From Dipteris shenzhenensis (taxonomy: Eukaryota; Polypodiophyta; Polypodiopsida; Gleicheniales): a stretch of DNA of 64,000 nucleotides. Each line of letters begins with the position of its first letter. Within the stretch, counting starts at the first letter, position 1. The notes under the pieces were generated by a model that did no database searches, was not told the DNA's origin, and worked only from the letters and a program-made list of their open reading frames with translations. The DNA is taken from assembly GCA_047967505.1 (NCBI GenBank), contig CM106540.1; one strand, 5' to 3'. Of this stretch, positions 31,886 through 43,565 are shown piece after piece. The position numbers and the translations under genes are program-made.

Positions 31886-33746
31886 CTACCCCTTTTTGGC
31901 CCTAGGGTTTGGGCTACTAGCATGAGCTGTAGGACCTTTGGTCGTAGATAATCTTCTCTTGCTATGAGTTGTAGCAATAGGTTTTCCCTTAACTACTATA
32001 TCTTTATCTAGCTGAGGAGGAAGAGGGAGATCTTCTTCAGAGTCATCTAAATCCTCTATGAGCATATTATCACTCTTTATTACTTCATCTTCAAACTCCT
32101 TGTCCCAATCGTCACCAAGCTGGTCCATCTTAAAAATGATTTGAGGACTAGGTTTAGGCACATGTTCAGCCAATGCTTTGAAAGCATTTTTCATTTGAAT
32201 GTCAGGCATAGCACTGGATTTAGGTACCAAAGAGACTGCCCGTTTTGATTTAATTGGGCTAGCTAGGCAAGAAACAGTTTTCGCCTTCATTTTTCGTTTG
32301 GCCCTTTGGGCTAATTAGAGTCTTTCTTGGGCTTAACTCATTTTAGTGGGCGGCTCTTAACTATGTGGTCTAATAGACCACACAGAAATAATGAATTAGG
32401 GAGGTTCTTATAAAGAACCTTTTGTTCTCTTGGTATTCCTCCTCTTCGGTTAAGAATTACTATTGTGTATGGCAATTCCTCTGCTACATCAAGTTGCATA
32501 CAGACCTAGGGATTCCCTCTAGGATTGAGAAATTGTTCCCTTTCTACGCTAACCACCTCTTCGAGACTACTGCATATCGACATGGCTTGATTGCATAGTG
32601 AGAAAGGCAGATCTAGAAGCTCTACTCATACCGATAGGATCGTAGAACAAGAGTTATCTAGACTGAAGAAAGGAGACCACTTGTCAAGATTCAGAGGTTG
32701 GTTGCTCACAGTCTAGAGGCCATACCACAAGACTCTTGTAGCATGCTTTGCTTTTTTCAAAGAGAAAAATGAAATAGCCTCTATGAAGGAAATAGACATT
32801 GGTTACTGTATTGCCTCTCCTGCTCCAATTAGTTCTAAACCAAATTTTGAGGAATGCAGCTAGGGAATGAGGACCATTCAAATACCCAGCAACTACATGC
32901 AACTCGAGCCATTCGACCAATTTGTCAAGAAGATCTTCATCAACTTGGGCGAACACAGTTTTACCTAGTTTAGAAGGCGTCCTCTCTCTTGGAATGCTTG
33001 AGTTCTGCTTTTGAAAGCCTTGTGTAGCATCAGATGATCTATTTCCTGCTTCTGTTCCATGGGGGGCGGGGGCATCACCTTTGCATGGGCTCTTATTGAT
33101 CAGTTAGCCTTCCTCTTGGGTCAACTTTTCAACTGTGGATTGGGTCTCGTTCCGCTTTTCTTGTATGCGTGCTTGTCGGGGAGCTACTAGAAGGTTTTTT
33201 CTTTCTTTGAAGGGGATGGAGAAGAAGCTCCCTCTGCTCTGCAAAAGAGCGCCCGCTTACAAGGTGCCAAGTGTGAAGCTTGTTGTCCAGGGCAGCTAAA
33301 AGATGCTACTCTGGTGTTAAGAGCACCATGACTTGAGGGCCTTCCAAGTTTGCTACCTCCGCAACCGGCAATGGCATAGGAGTTTCCTTTTCACTGGTTC
33401 CTCTTTGGGAGCTAGCAAGAGAGCTCCAGGCATCTTTGTATCCATCGCCGACATTCGTATGGGAAAGCACAGTAGAGTTGTCTACTAGTGGTGGAAATGC
33501 AGCAAGGTCTGTGAAGTCAGGGTCAAAATAGTCTCTTCCAAAAGAGGGAATGAGGGTCGCAGCCACTGTAACATCTTGCATGCCGAACGAGGGATTCTCA
33601 ATGAGTGTTGTATTTGGCGAAGTGTGAGTTGAGTGAGATAATAATGAAGTAGGGAGGGCACCATACATAGGTCTGCGAGGGAGTGGAGGGAGCCTAGATT
33701 GCGAGGGATGCAGGTCGCTATCGCCGTCACTGTCACTGTCCTCCAT
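31886..33746 (-). pseudogene. LINE ORF1 (DUF4283-like nucleic-acid-binding protein)
   Basis: The N-terminal part (33746-33306) is Asp/Ser/Pro-rich. The middle (about 32960-32400) holds GYFIFLFEKS, WSPFFSL, VELLDLPFSL and an imperfect Cys knuckle near LFLCGLLDHI, the layout of plant LINE ORF1 with DUF4283 plus a CCHC-type finger. The C-terminal part (32290-31886) is a charged tail. It is broken by several stops and frame changes. The product would coat LINE RNA. Confidence 0.6.
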
Positions 33747-33749
33747 CCA

Positions 33750-34319
33750 ACCCTATCTACTGTCTAATCTTCTCTCTTCCCCTACTTTTTGCTTAGTGAT
33801 GGGAGTAGTTGAGGCCATTCTTGTGATTATATCTTGCTATGTGTGCACAAAAATATTTCTCGCTTGGCACTAGTAAATAGCTGCAGTTGCCACACAATAG
33901 TGAGCAGGTAGGCATTTGACAATAACTCCCACCCTATGCATTCTTAAATCAATTTAATTACATTAATTGAAATGAGTTATCATGCATTAATGTAAAAGTT
34001 TGAAGATTAATAACTTTGAATGCAACAAATGTTTCTTTCAGTGCACGCATGCAACAAATGATTCTTTCAATGCATGCATGCAACAAATGCAAGGTAATTT
34101 CTTAAAAAATTTGACAACCCCGCCCCCCCTCCCCCCTTTATGAGGAGGGCCGAGGAAACCTAGTTCCAGGTTGTGGTTCTAACTAGCCCCCCATCCTATC
34201 TAGGAAGCAAGACTAGGTACCACTTCCTAGACTAGGCCCCTCGGCCAAGACTTGGAGAGAGGAAGATTTTTACCTCCTTTCAATCCACTGTTAGTGAAAA
34301 TAAAACTGATAGTTGGCAT
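33750..34319. other. no recognised gene; short tandem repeat
   Basis: Nothing recognised except three diverged copies of GCAACAAATGxTTCTTTCA with GTGCATGCAT at 34018-34092. Confidence 0.4.
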
Positions 34320-34545
34320 ATATCTTGGGGCGGTAGTACTATTGTCGGTAATTATTGTATCACCACCAGTAGTAGTAGTACTATTGGCGGTAAGTGACAT
34401 ACTACCGCTAGTAGTGCTACTATTCCTAGCGGAAATACTTTTACTCTCGACCGTAATAAAATTACTAGTAGTATGGCTAATACTACTGTCGGTAGTATTG
34501 TGTTTAACTACCGGAGGTAGCATTAGAACTACTGCTAGTAGTGTT
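34320..34545. repeat. AGT/ACT-rich irregular trinucleotide repeat
   Basis: Dense TAGTAGTAGTACTA, CGGTAGTA and CTACTACCG motifs. Both strands give Ser/Thr- or Val/Leu-rich frames that are artefacts. Confidence 0.6.
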
Positions 34546-35024
34546 GGTACTCCCATTGGTATGTATCCGATTTCTAGGTCAGGGCCACTTGATAGTGTAA
34601 AGGCATGATTCTATCCATGAATGCATGAAATACATCATCACGACACATAATCACAATAAAATTCACATGATTACTTGAATATGCAATCCTTGATATATGC
34701 CCATGGACTAGGTTGCTAGCATAGATGAGGTGGTCAATGATCGAATGTCAAAAAAGGATGCTCCATCTTCAAAGTACACTTTTATTAAAGGTGCCTAAGC
34801 AAAGAGAGGCTCCAATGCCAATGTACAAAATGTCACTAGAGTCAGTGCAACATGTTTCTTCCATCAATTATTGTGGTAGTAGGTGCTGCCAACATGTTGA
34901 GTGAGACCTATTAATGTCTATAAGGAAGAATTTTTGGCGTAGATCCTTAGAGTCTTGTACAAACTTTATATATGATGTGTTGTCAATGTCTTAGCATCGG
35001 GACTATCCTAGAAGGATATGCTAC
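34546..35024. other. no recognised feature
   Basis: Nothing that I can assign. It could hold the decayed N-terminal part of the transposase-like pseudogene that begins near 35025. Confidence 0.35.
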
Positions 35025-37262
35025 AACTTTAGGGTAAATGAGCGGGATGTGTTGCAGAGCATGGTACAAGATGCATGGTATCCCAAGGACATTATTTTAT
35101 CAATATAGAGAGCAATCCGAGAGTGGTGTGCAATAGTGATATGTGCATGGAATTCAGGGATTGTGAGAAGAAGTAGGGAGCACACAGGTATAGGTAGGGC
35201 TCTCATTCAACACTTTGTGGGTAATAGCACAAAGCATATGCCTCACAAGAGTAGAACCATGTAGGATGGTTCTAGAGAGACATAGCAAGTTGAAGTGTAT
35301 AAGAAGATAGACATCCTATGTGACATCAACACTTTGCTTAATCAACATGGTTATCAGAGCCTATCCACATCCACATTTGGAAAATTTTGGAAATCAAACT
35401 TAAAAAATGTAGCCCTTGCTAAAACGATTGAATTCTCTAAATGTAGCTTGTGCAATCAGATCAAGGGTCAATTGGTAGCCACAAAAAGTCAAGATGAGCA
35501 CAATTCGGTGATGGAGGAGAGAAAGATGCACATGATATAGAAACAGCAGGGTTGCAGGAACTTGTACTATGCATAGCATAGGTACTCTGAGATGGATTCA
35601 AAAAAGTATGTATGCATAATTTATGATAATATGGAACCAAAAAAAGATGGCAATTCCAAGGCTTCAAGTGAGGTACAAGGACATCGATTCTGCGGTTTGT
35701 GGCCATCTGATCCCAACCTAAAAATTGGAACGCTCTCAATTTGTTTGCGCAACCTCGAGAGGATGGATATGCATGACCTTAGAGACCTTGCTACTGATGG
35801 GATTTTAAGAAGTATTGTTCACCTTCTCAATGTTCTATGCTCAAGAAATGCTTTGGACTCCCATTACAGTTCTAAAGGTGCACAACTTTCCATGAGGGGA
35901 CCTGGCTTGTCTAAAATTATAGATGCCACAATCACAAAGAGACTATATCAAAGAGTGACTCAAAGTTTACCACAGATGCCATGACAACTTCCATTGTGAG
36001 GGCTACAGACGCATGTCAAAATTTGTTGCCATCACAAACATGCAAAAACCCACCCTCTTCAGAGGAAAGTGTTGCTGTTGAGCCAACATACCGAAAGTTG
36101 CCAAAGAACTTGCTACTCCAGCTAGATAATTGTGGGTCTGAGAACAAAAACAGATACTTGTTTACATACCTTTCTCTTCTTGTAGCAAGGGGCATTTTCA
36201 AGATAGCTCAATTGGGCTTCTTGGATAGTAGGGGGCACACATGAGGACATTGATGCAATGTCCAGGAGGTTCTCTAAGAGTTTGTGAGTGGGACAAACGT
36301 TCACTTTCCCTCATGTGTTGGATACATTCAGAACATGTACATCATCTTCACCAGCACCATTTCTTCTTACATGGGTTCCTAACGTCAAGGATTATGTGGA
36401 TGCCGCCTATGTGATGGGCAAGAAATGCTAGTCGATCATGCGAAGCCATTACAATTTTGATTTTTCATGCAAGGTGACACACCTATGATGCAGTCAAGGT
36501 GCATCCAAAATCATCAAACTGGATGCCCATTTAAGGGGGAATTGAGCTAAAGATAGTGAGGGTCGACCATTGTTGCCTACAGGCTACCCTGATATACTAC
36601 CAATGGCTGCATTTGTGATAGACCACTTGCAAGTAATATCCAGGGATAAAGGATTACATTAAGTTTTGGGAGGGATCTACAAGTGTAAAGAATGTATCGT
36701 ATGAGTCCTACATTAGGCCAGTGATAGAATATTGGAAAAATATGATCGGTGAGCTGGAATAAGAAAACATCTCAGAGATAGGAGTATACATAGATTTTTG
36801 GCCAAGAATACAATCACCTGATGAGGAGGATGATATAGATTCTTGCATTAATGAGTTCCAAGGCTATGAGGAATGGAATGATCATTATTGTGGGCCTTTA
36901 AAAGGTAAGCCAAGGGAAGAGTTTAGACCAATGATTGATGTTAAGAAAAGGTGACTTTTTCTTGGTGAGGCCATCAGACCCTATACACCCCATATGGCTT
37001 GGGGTTGCCGTGTCAAGTGTTCACATAGATGTTGCATCTCCTAACTTCAAGAAATTATTAATTCAGTATTGGGAACCATCAATTAAGATAATGGGGCTTA
37101 GTGATGCATATGCCTATGTTGTTTGTTGGAACAAGTATTGGGAAGAGAATAGGTTGGATCCATAGTTATGGGAGTGTATTGATGCGGTGGTGTGGTTGTG
37201 GACATCAAAAGCCATTAATAGAACCAACAAGATTAAGATTCCAGAGAGTGTATGTGTCAAAG
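35025..37262 (+). pseudogene. DUF7869-type transposase-like gene, decayed copy 2
   Basis: It matches the better copy at 39003-42379 block by block. The pre-domain Cys pair is FSKCSLCNQI (copy 1: MSKCNVCDDL). The first acidic block is VCIIYDNMEPKK (copy 1: ICLIVDGMDQNT). Next come LLLQLDNCGSENKNRYLF (copy 1: LRIQADNCWRENKNVLMF) and LVARGIFKIAQLGFL followed after a frameshift by HEDIDAMSRRF (copy 1: GHTHEDIDQVF). The C-terminal block is FFLVRPSDPIHPIWLGVAVS and YVVCWNKYWEENRLDP. At least a dozen stops and frameshifts are present. The repeated D/N and E blocks look like an RNase H-like DDE-type nuclease. Catalysis is not shown. Confidence 0.7.
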
Positions 37263-37710
37263 AACATGAGAGCTTGCTTGGTATTTGAGCATAGAAAATG
37301 GTGATGATTCTCTCCTTCTTGATCTCCCAAACTTCCAATGTAATATGTTCTCTCATGTGATGTTTCTCAATTCTTGTGATCTTATCAATGCATATTTGCA
37401 TATTATTAATGATGATTTTTAGGACCTATCTTTCACCACCAACTACTTTGTTTCTAGTGGTTCATCACTTTGCATGGTTTGTTAACACCACCAACTGGTG
37501 TTTATTAACACCTCAAGTAAAATATCCATGTTGTCCCCAAAGGGTGTTTATTAACACCACCAAATACATGATTATCAATAACACCTATTTCATTAATTTT
37601 GGACTTTTTGTGTTGTTTTTGGACGAAGCCCAAAAATCCTTCCCAAATGAAAACTTTATTTTGTGAAAATATCCTTCCCAAATCAAAATTTTACTTTCTG
37701 AAAATATTCT
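37263..37710. other. no recognised gene; short repeated motif
   Basis: GTTTATTAACACC and GTTAACACCACC motifs recur four times between 37480 and 37590; otherwise AT-rich. Confidence 0.4.
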
Positions 37711-38070
37711 TCCCAAATCAAAAGTTCACTTTGTGGCACTATCATATTCACATAAAAATATTGTTTTTTCAATCTATACTTTTGCACCAACATGCAAGAA
37801 TTTGAAATAATCCTATATTAGAAATTCTAGCTATATCTAAGTTATTTGTTAATTTAATTATTTTTAATATTTTTCCTTGACGTTTTTCCTTCCCAAATCA
37901 AAAGTTCACTTTGTGGCACTATCATATTCACATAAAAATATTGTTTTTTCAATCTATACTTTTGCACACACATGCAAGAATTTGAAATAATCCTATATTA
38001 GAAATTCTAGCTATATCTAAGTTATTTGTTAATTTAATTATTTTTAATATTTTTCCTTGACGTTTTTCGT
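37711..38070 (+). repeat. 180-bp tandem duplication
   Basis: 37711-37890 and 37891-38070 are nearly identical, from TCCCAAATCAAAAGTTCACT to CCTTGACGTTTTTC. A decayed CTTCCCAAATxAAAA unit precedes them (37639-37710). The low divergence implies a recent duplication. Confidence 0.9.
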
Positions 38071-38360
38071 TGACGTGATAAATTTATAAATCCATGAAAG
38101 GAGACTTAAATATTTCATGAAAATAACATTGTCACTCGGCAATATGCACAAAATTTAGCAAAACTTTTAATAAATAGAAAGAAGACATGATGCCATAAGA
38201 CCCAAGTTTTGTATTGAACCAAAGAGGTATAATAGCAATTATAGCTATTATTATATGATTACATTGAGAGACGTTGCTCTCAGCTAGAGTCTTTATATCC
38301 AAAATGATATAGATTGAACATATGTTTACAATTTAAATTGTTGCTCTTAAAGAGCCTCAA

Positions 38361-38782
38361 TTCGTGCCATCTGCATAATTTGACTCCCCATTGTCTTATT
38401 GCTCAATGTCACGACAGTCCCTTGCCAGGTGCCATCTGCATAATTTGACTCCCACTTGTCTTGCCAAGCCTTGCCCCTTGGGTGCATTGACTCCCCATTG
38501 TCTTATTGCTCAATGCGATAGTCCCTTGCCAGGTGCCATCTGCATTAACTCCCTATTGTCTTGCCAAGCCTTGACCCTTGGGTGACATCCAGTGCAAAAT
38601 ACAGGTGCCATCTGCATTAACTCCCACAAGTTATCTTGCCAAGCCTTGCCCCTTGGGTGCATTGACTCCCCATTGTCTTATTGCTCAATGTGATAGTCCC
38701 TTGCCAGGTGCCATCTGCATTAACTCCCTATTGTCTTGGCAAGCCTTGACCCTTGGGTGACATCCAGTGCATATTTTGACTC
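38361..38782 (+). repeat. minisatellite with about 176-bp higher-order unit
   Basis: Units built from AGGTGCCATCTGCATTAACT, TGTCTTGCCAAGCCTTGACC, CTTGGGTG and CTCCCCATTGTCTTATTGCT. The block ending GGTGACATCCAGTGCA recurs at about 38580 and 38756. Frames at 38391-38585 and 38578-38760 are translations of the repeat. Confidence 0.85.
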
Positions 38783-39002
38783 TCATTTGACATAGGAGGT
38801 GATGACTCTGATTATAATTGTCTTGGATTGGCTCCTTGCCTAGTTCCCAAATAAAATCCTTCAATGGACTTCAATACAAAGCTTTAATCATGGACATTCT
38901 TCATTTGCGCTGTCTCCTTCTACTTCCTCCATGGCGAGCATCCGTAAAAATTCGTGTATATGCAAAATAGTTTGCTGTGGTATTTTTATTTTTCCTTCTA
39001 CC

Positions 39003-42000
39003 TCATATCCCATGTGCTTCTTTGATTTCTTTGCCCTTGAATGCCACTATGATTGTCTTCGTCGAAACTTGAGAGACCGCTTCATCATTTGGGACCCACT
39101 CCTTCATTATACAATTAGTATATAATGTGTTGTTATCCATATTCTCCTTCCTGCCCTTTGGCTCATACCATACTGCTGTAAATGTTGTAGCTCTCCCTTG
39201 GTCATCTCTTTGCACATCAACTACTTTTGCAACCCAAAACTTCACATTCTCATATTCATCATCCGATGGCCGAACCACAACAATTCAATCGACCTCTATA
39301 TCTACTTGTGGCATAAACTCTCTCTTCTTCGGTCCATAATATGGACGTAGGAGTAATGATACAAATTCATTTTCAAAGACTGGAGCTGGGCACAAATCGT
39401 TATGAACATTTGGCCAAAACATATTGCATTCTTCCTTGACATCCTTTGAGCCTTGCATTCTCTCAAGGTCCTTTATTAAATTTCGTGTCTTGTTAATTAT
39501 AGTGGTAGTGTGTTCTCTCCAAGTAGGCTTCGAATCAGGATATCTCCGGAGCATTTCCTCTTTGTATGTAATAAATGCTTTCAATCCTTCTATTTCACAA
39601 TTATACCTCTCATTAAATTCTTGTATAGGAGCCCATGTTGGATACCTTTCCTTGCTGGGAATTGAAGTTAAGAGACTGTAAGGTTCTTCAGGTTCCCATT
39701 TTGTATCATGAGAATACTGTTGCCATTGCATTACGGGTTTTTCATCTTAAAAAAAAAACGAAAGTAGTGTGGATTGGTATGACCTATCAATGCATCACCA
39801 CCCGTTTGTATGAAAGGTAGAATGAAGCTCTTCCAATCATACATTCTTTCGAGCCTCTCACATACTGTACTTTCCTCATGACCACCAACTTGCCTGCCAC
39901 ATCTTCTTACCAAGTCATCTATTGTCTCCACATCCTTGCATTTAAGCTCCCTTGATACTGTGCTAAAAACCTGATCGATATCCTCATGTGTATGCCCAAC
40001 ATACAAAAATCCACATTCGACCTCATTGAAGATTCGATGAGCAACTAGCATGGAGCAGAATGCAAACATGAGTACATTCTTATTTTCTCGCCAGCAATTA
40101 TCAGCTTGTATTCTCAAAGTCGGTGGCAGGCGACCTTTTTCTGCATGTACATTGCGAATTGCCTTCATAATAGATGTTACAACTTGATTGCTATCATGTA
40201 GATGCAAGGAATCAATCCATATATCTGCAAAGAACTTAATTCCATGCACTAACAGTCCACATAGATGTGTCTTTAGAAAGTGCTTTCCTTGTAATTTAGG
40301 TGGAGTGGCAACAAAACGAGGCAATGTTGTTGTATTCTGATCCATGCCATCTACAATAAGGCATATGTAGTCATCAGGATGCGAAATAGCTTGCTCCTTC
40401 CAAAATGCATATTTTTGTCTGGAATGTCGAATAAGGTCATGATGAGATTTTCGGTTTTTTTTGTATAATTCCCTTTGATTTGGACATGTTGCACTCTCAA
40501 TCGCTCGCTTTAAATCATCACAGACATTGCACTTTGACATTTTTTGCCTCCTTGGGATTTTAACATATCCAAAGTTCTTCTTCCAAAGAGTATACAAAGT
40601 ATGAGAAGAAGCTACGGCATCCCCTCTTTGCCTTTGCTTTTCTGCAATAGAGTCAATTACTTCGAGCTTTGTCAAGCCCATTGGAAGGTGCATTTCAGTG
40701 ATCGCGTCACCGTTAGGAAGTTTGGTAGATATATGGGGTTGAGGTAAAGCATTTTCATGTATGAAGTCTTGCAAAATTGCTGCTGCCCTGACAGTTGAGA
40801 TTCTTGATTTGGACCTTCCTCTATTACCGTGAATGTTAAATTTGTTGCCGCTCTTTGCCTTGGTGACTAAATCCCAATATGTACCATGGGATAATCCAGT
40901 AATATTGCGATATGCCTTATTGCAAATCCTTTTTCCATTTACGATAGGTTTTACCTTTTGTCTTGAACTTAGCCTTTTATTGCCATTCTGAAGAAAGCAA
41001 GAGAGACTTGTGAGAAGGTATTCATGAATTTCTTTCGCTTCCTCTTCTTTGCCACACGTGTCCTCTACATTCCCTGATGTCTGCAAGATCAATGAAGCGC
41101 ATACATCTTCGCTTGCAACATAGATATCCCAATGCATTTAACATGTTCTCCTCCTTCATTACTCTCTTCCTCTTTGGTTGCTTTTGTGGATCTGCCTGGA
41201 TTCGCTTTCTCTTCATGCATATGTATGACCGTTTTCGTTCCTCATGCACGTTGTTATCTGTATTTATGCACTTCTTCTCCTCACATTTGTTTGTAACCAA
41301 GCATCCATGATTGGTCGTTGCATCCTTGTCCATATCACAATCAAAGTTAAATATTGAATAATCCTCTTTGATCTCATCCTTGTTTTTAACATACTCTTAG
41401 GACCATTCAATGAATTCAATATTCTACGAGAGTATTGAGAACCTTGAAACTCTTCCACTCCTGAGAGAACATCACTCATTGGGACATCTTGCATGGCTTT
41501 CACAAATCCACAACCTTGATTGACACCAGGTTTGTTAATATGCATGAACTCATCCACACTTGACAAGACATCGCTATTGAAACCTTTGCCCTTCTCACTG
41601 TGCAAGAATTCATCCACCCTAGATAAGGCTTCGCTTCTAAAATCATTTTGTTTCTCGGAACCAATGAACTCATCCACTCCAGATAAGATGTCACTTCTAT
41701 AATTGAGTATACTGAAATCATCCACTTTTGAAGTGATAGAGCCTGGCACATGGGCACGCTTTTTAGGTCCTTTGATATTGTAGTATACGTTGTCTTTATC
41801 ATTGAAAACCACGTGCCTCTTTCTCATGTTTAAAAATTGCATGCTCCATCTCATATTCTGGCTTACCTCATAGTAGGGATCACATAAGGATGTTATGTTA
41901 TCAACCATATCATCATCAGTGACTTTTAGAATCCTCATCTGTGCAAATGACCATTGCTCCACTTGTTCAAATCCCAATACTTCACCTTTTGCTACAGTCT

Positions 42001-42379
42001 TATTTGCAAATGATCTCATTTGTAAAATGTCCCCTATAGTAAAATCCAAGGTGGTGCACTTTGTATTCTTGATAATGTCTGTTGCATAAGTCTCATCTTT
42101 GTCCCATGCTATAAATGATTTGTTGGATGTATTGTAGGGCATAACATCTCCAAGTGTTTCCATATATCCACATTTATACTTTAGCTCAACATGTGTGCTA
42201 AGAATCTTTGATATAGTAACTGCCACCTTATCTTCGCCAAGTCTTCGAAAGTGGCAAACTGAATTGGGATCACTATCATGGATTGTAGCAAATGCAACTA
42301 CTTCTCTTTTGCTATATAAAATCACATCCATCCCTGGAACAAAATCTATAGCCATCTCCTTTGTGAGAGTCCTTCGCAA
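39003..42379 (-). pseudogene. DUF7869-type transposase-like gene, best-preserved copy 1
   Basis: The N-terminal ORF (42379-41264, 371 aa) has an entry domain with PGMDVILYSKREVVAFATIH and METLGDVMPY, loosely like DUF8039 of plant transposase-associated proteins, then four roughly 20-residue repeats of the type DVLSGVDEFxxSEK. A frameshift and a basic stretch (KRKRI, PKRKRV) follow. The main ORF (41137-39731, 468 aa) contains CNVCDDL, DYICLIVDGMDQ, KTHLCGLLVHGIKFF, IQADNCWRENKN and GHTHEDIDQVF, the DUF7869 signature with Asp, Asp/Asn and Glu spacing like an RNase H-fold transposase. A short intron (about 39801-39746, polypyrimidine then AAG) probably links to the next block (39745-39288). A single TGA (39285-39287) separates this from the C-terminal block (39278-39003, RPSDDEYENVKFWVAKVVDV). 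Only a few lesions are present, so this copy is younger than the one at 35 kb. The role is probably its own mobility. Confidence 0.75.
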
Positions 42380-42434
42380 GCAAGCTGCAGACTCTCTTGA
42401 CTGTCTCGTCCCTTTTCTCTTTTAAAGCCTTGAA

Positions 42435-43565
42435 AGTTCTTTCTATTCGGCCGCTCACTGTGCATACATGGTCCATTTGTTTCCCGAGCCACCATGCAAA
42501 CTTCTTCCCCTCTTCTAGGCAAAATCTATGAGGGGTGGATCGTTGATGAAGGTGGAGTCTTGAGGGAGCATCCTGCTCAGGCGAAATTAGCCTGGGTGGA
42601 GGGTAGTTTTCATGACAGTTTGACCCCCTGTTAGCGTTTTTCTCATAACTTTCTGCTCGATAGTCCAATTGTAATAAAATTTATATCAGCGCGAAGCTCT
42701 CTTCAAGGCACATGTTTCTATGTAATCAAATCTTGAATCGGATACTGCTGCAAAAAGTTATGAGTCTCTGTGTTTGATAGTCTGTTTTTATGATAGTTTT
42801 TACCCCCGTCTAGTAAACTGTCCATAACTTTTTGGCTGCTTCTCTGTTTCTTACGAAACATATATCAGCACGAAGCTCTCTTTAAGGCGCATGTCTCTAT
42901 GTACTTAGATCTTGAATCAAATACTGCTGCAAAATGTTATGAGTCTCTATGTTTGACAGTCTGTTTTCATGATAGTTTTTACCCCCTTCCAGTAAACTGT
43001 CCATATCTCTTCAACCGTCTATCTGTTTTCAATGAAACTTATATCAGCGCGAAGCCCATCTCAAGGCGCATCTCTTTGTGTACTTGAATTTCTGATATCA
43101 TGTCTCTACTAAAAGTTTTAGGCCTCTGTGTCTAATGACAGTTTGTAGAGTGTTTTGAACTAAGTATAAAGGTGTCTATGAAGGAGGTGCAATGTTTCCT
43201 CGGAATCTACCCATCCGACCTAATCAGCCCCTTCAAACTCCTCGATATATATCAGTTCATGTTATGTTGAGCCGCAAGATCTTCTTTCAACAACGTATCA
43301 CTCTTCTCTTTGGCGCAGACCGGCTCGCTGAGATTATGGCCTCTACTGATCCTTTCCTTCTCCCTATGCTTGATTACAACATCACTTGGGATGTTACCAT
43401 CTTCATTCTCATCTAAGGGAGGAAATTATGGTGTGGTATCTTGGCATAAAAGCTTTTTTCTAATGTCCCATTCTCAATTATAAATATCTTTGGCTATCAG
43501 TTCAAAAGTAGCAGGAAGTGAAGAGGTGCGTGAAGTTTATTACCCCCAACTTAATGTCACAGTAT
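42435..43565 (+). repeat. repeat family L copy b (probable LTR, 5' part missing)
   Basis: An inverted counterpart of 45165-46200. Shared landmarks are TTCGGCCGC, CATGACAGTTTGACCCC, TATATCAGCGCGAAG, CTACCCATCCGACC and ATGTCACA. The segment 42690-43150 carries three diverged copies of a unit (TATATCAGCRCGAAG...GTTATGAGTCTCT...ACTGTCCATA, about 170-180 bp). It ends CCCAACTTAATGTCACA at the start of the copia fragment and abuts the transposase-like gene on its other side. Confidence 0.75.

Larger units (their letters stand above)
28867..33746 (-). mobile_element. L1-type LINE retrotransposon (degraded)
   Basis: ORF1 (33746-31886) and ORF2 (about 31870-28867) lie in the L1 order on the minus strand. 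I see no poly(A) tail at the 28867 end and no target-site duplication, so the outer limits are those of the coding remnants. Confidence 0.8.

Noticed and set aside
38391-38760. Cys-rich repeated frames (LAKPCPLGALTPHCLIAQ) as a secreted Cys-rich protein
   Set aside because: Direct translation of the minisatellite; the frame only exists because the unit length is near a multiple of three, with no start context or signal peptide.
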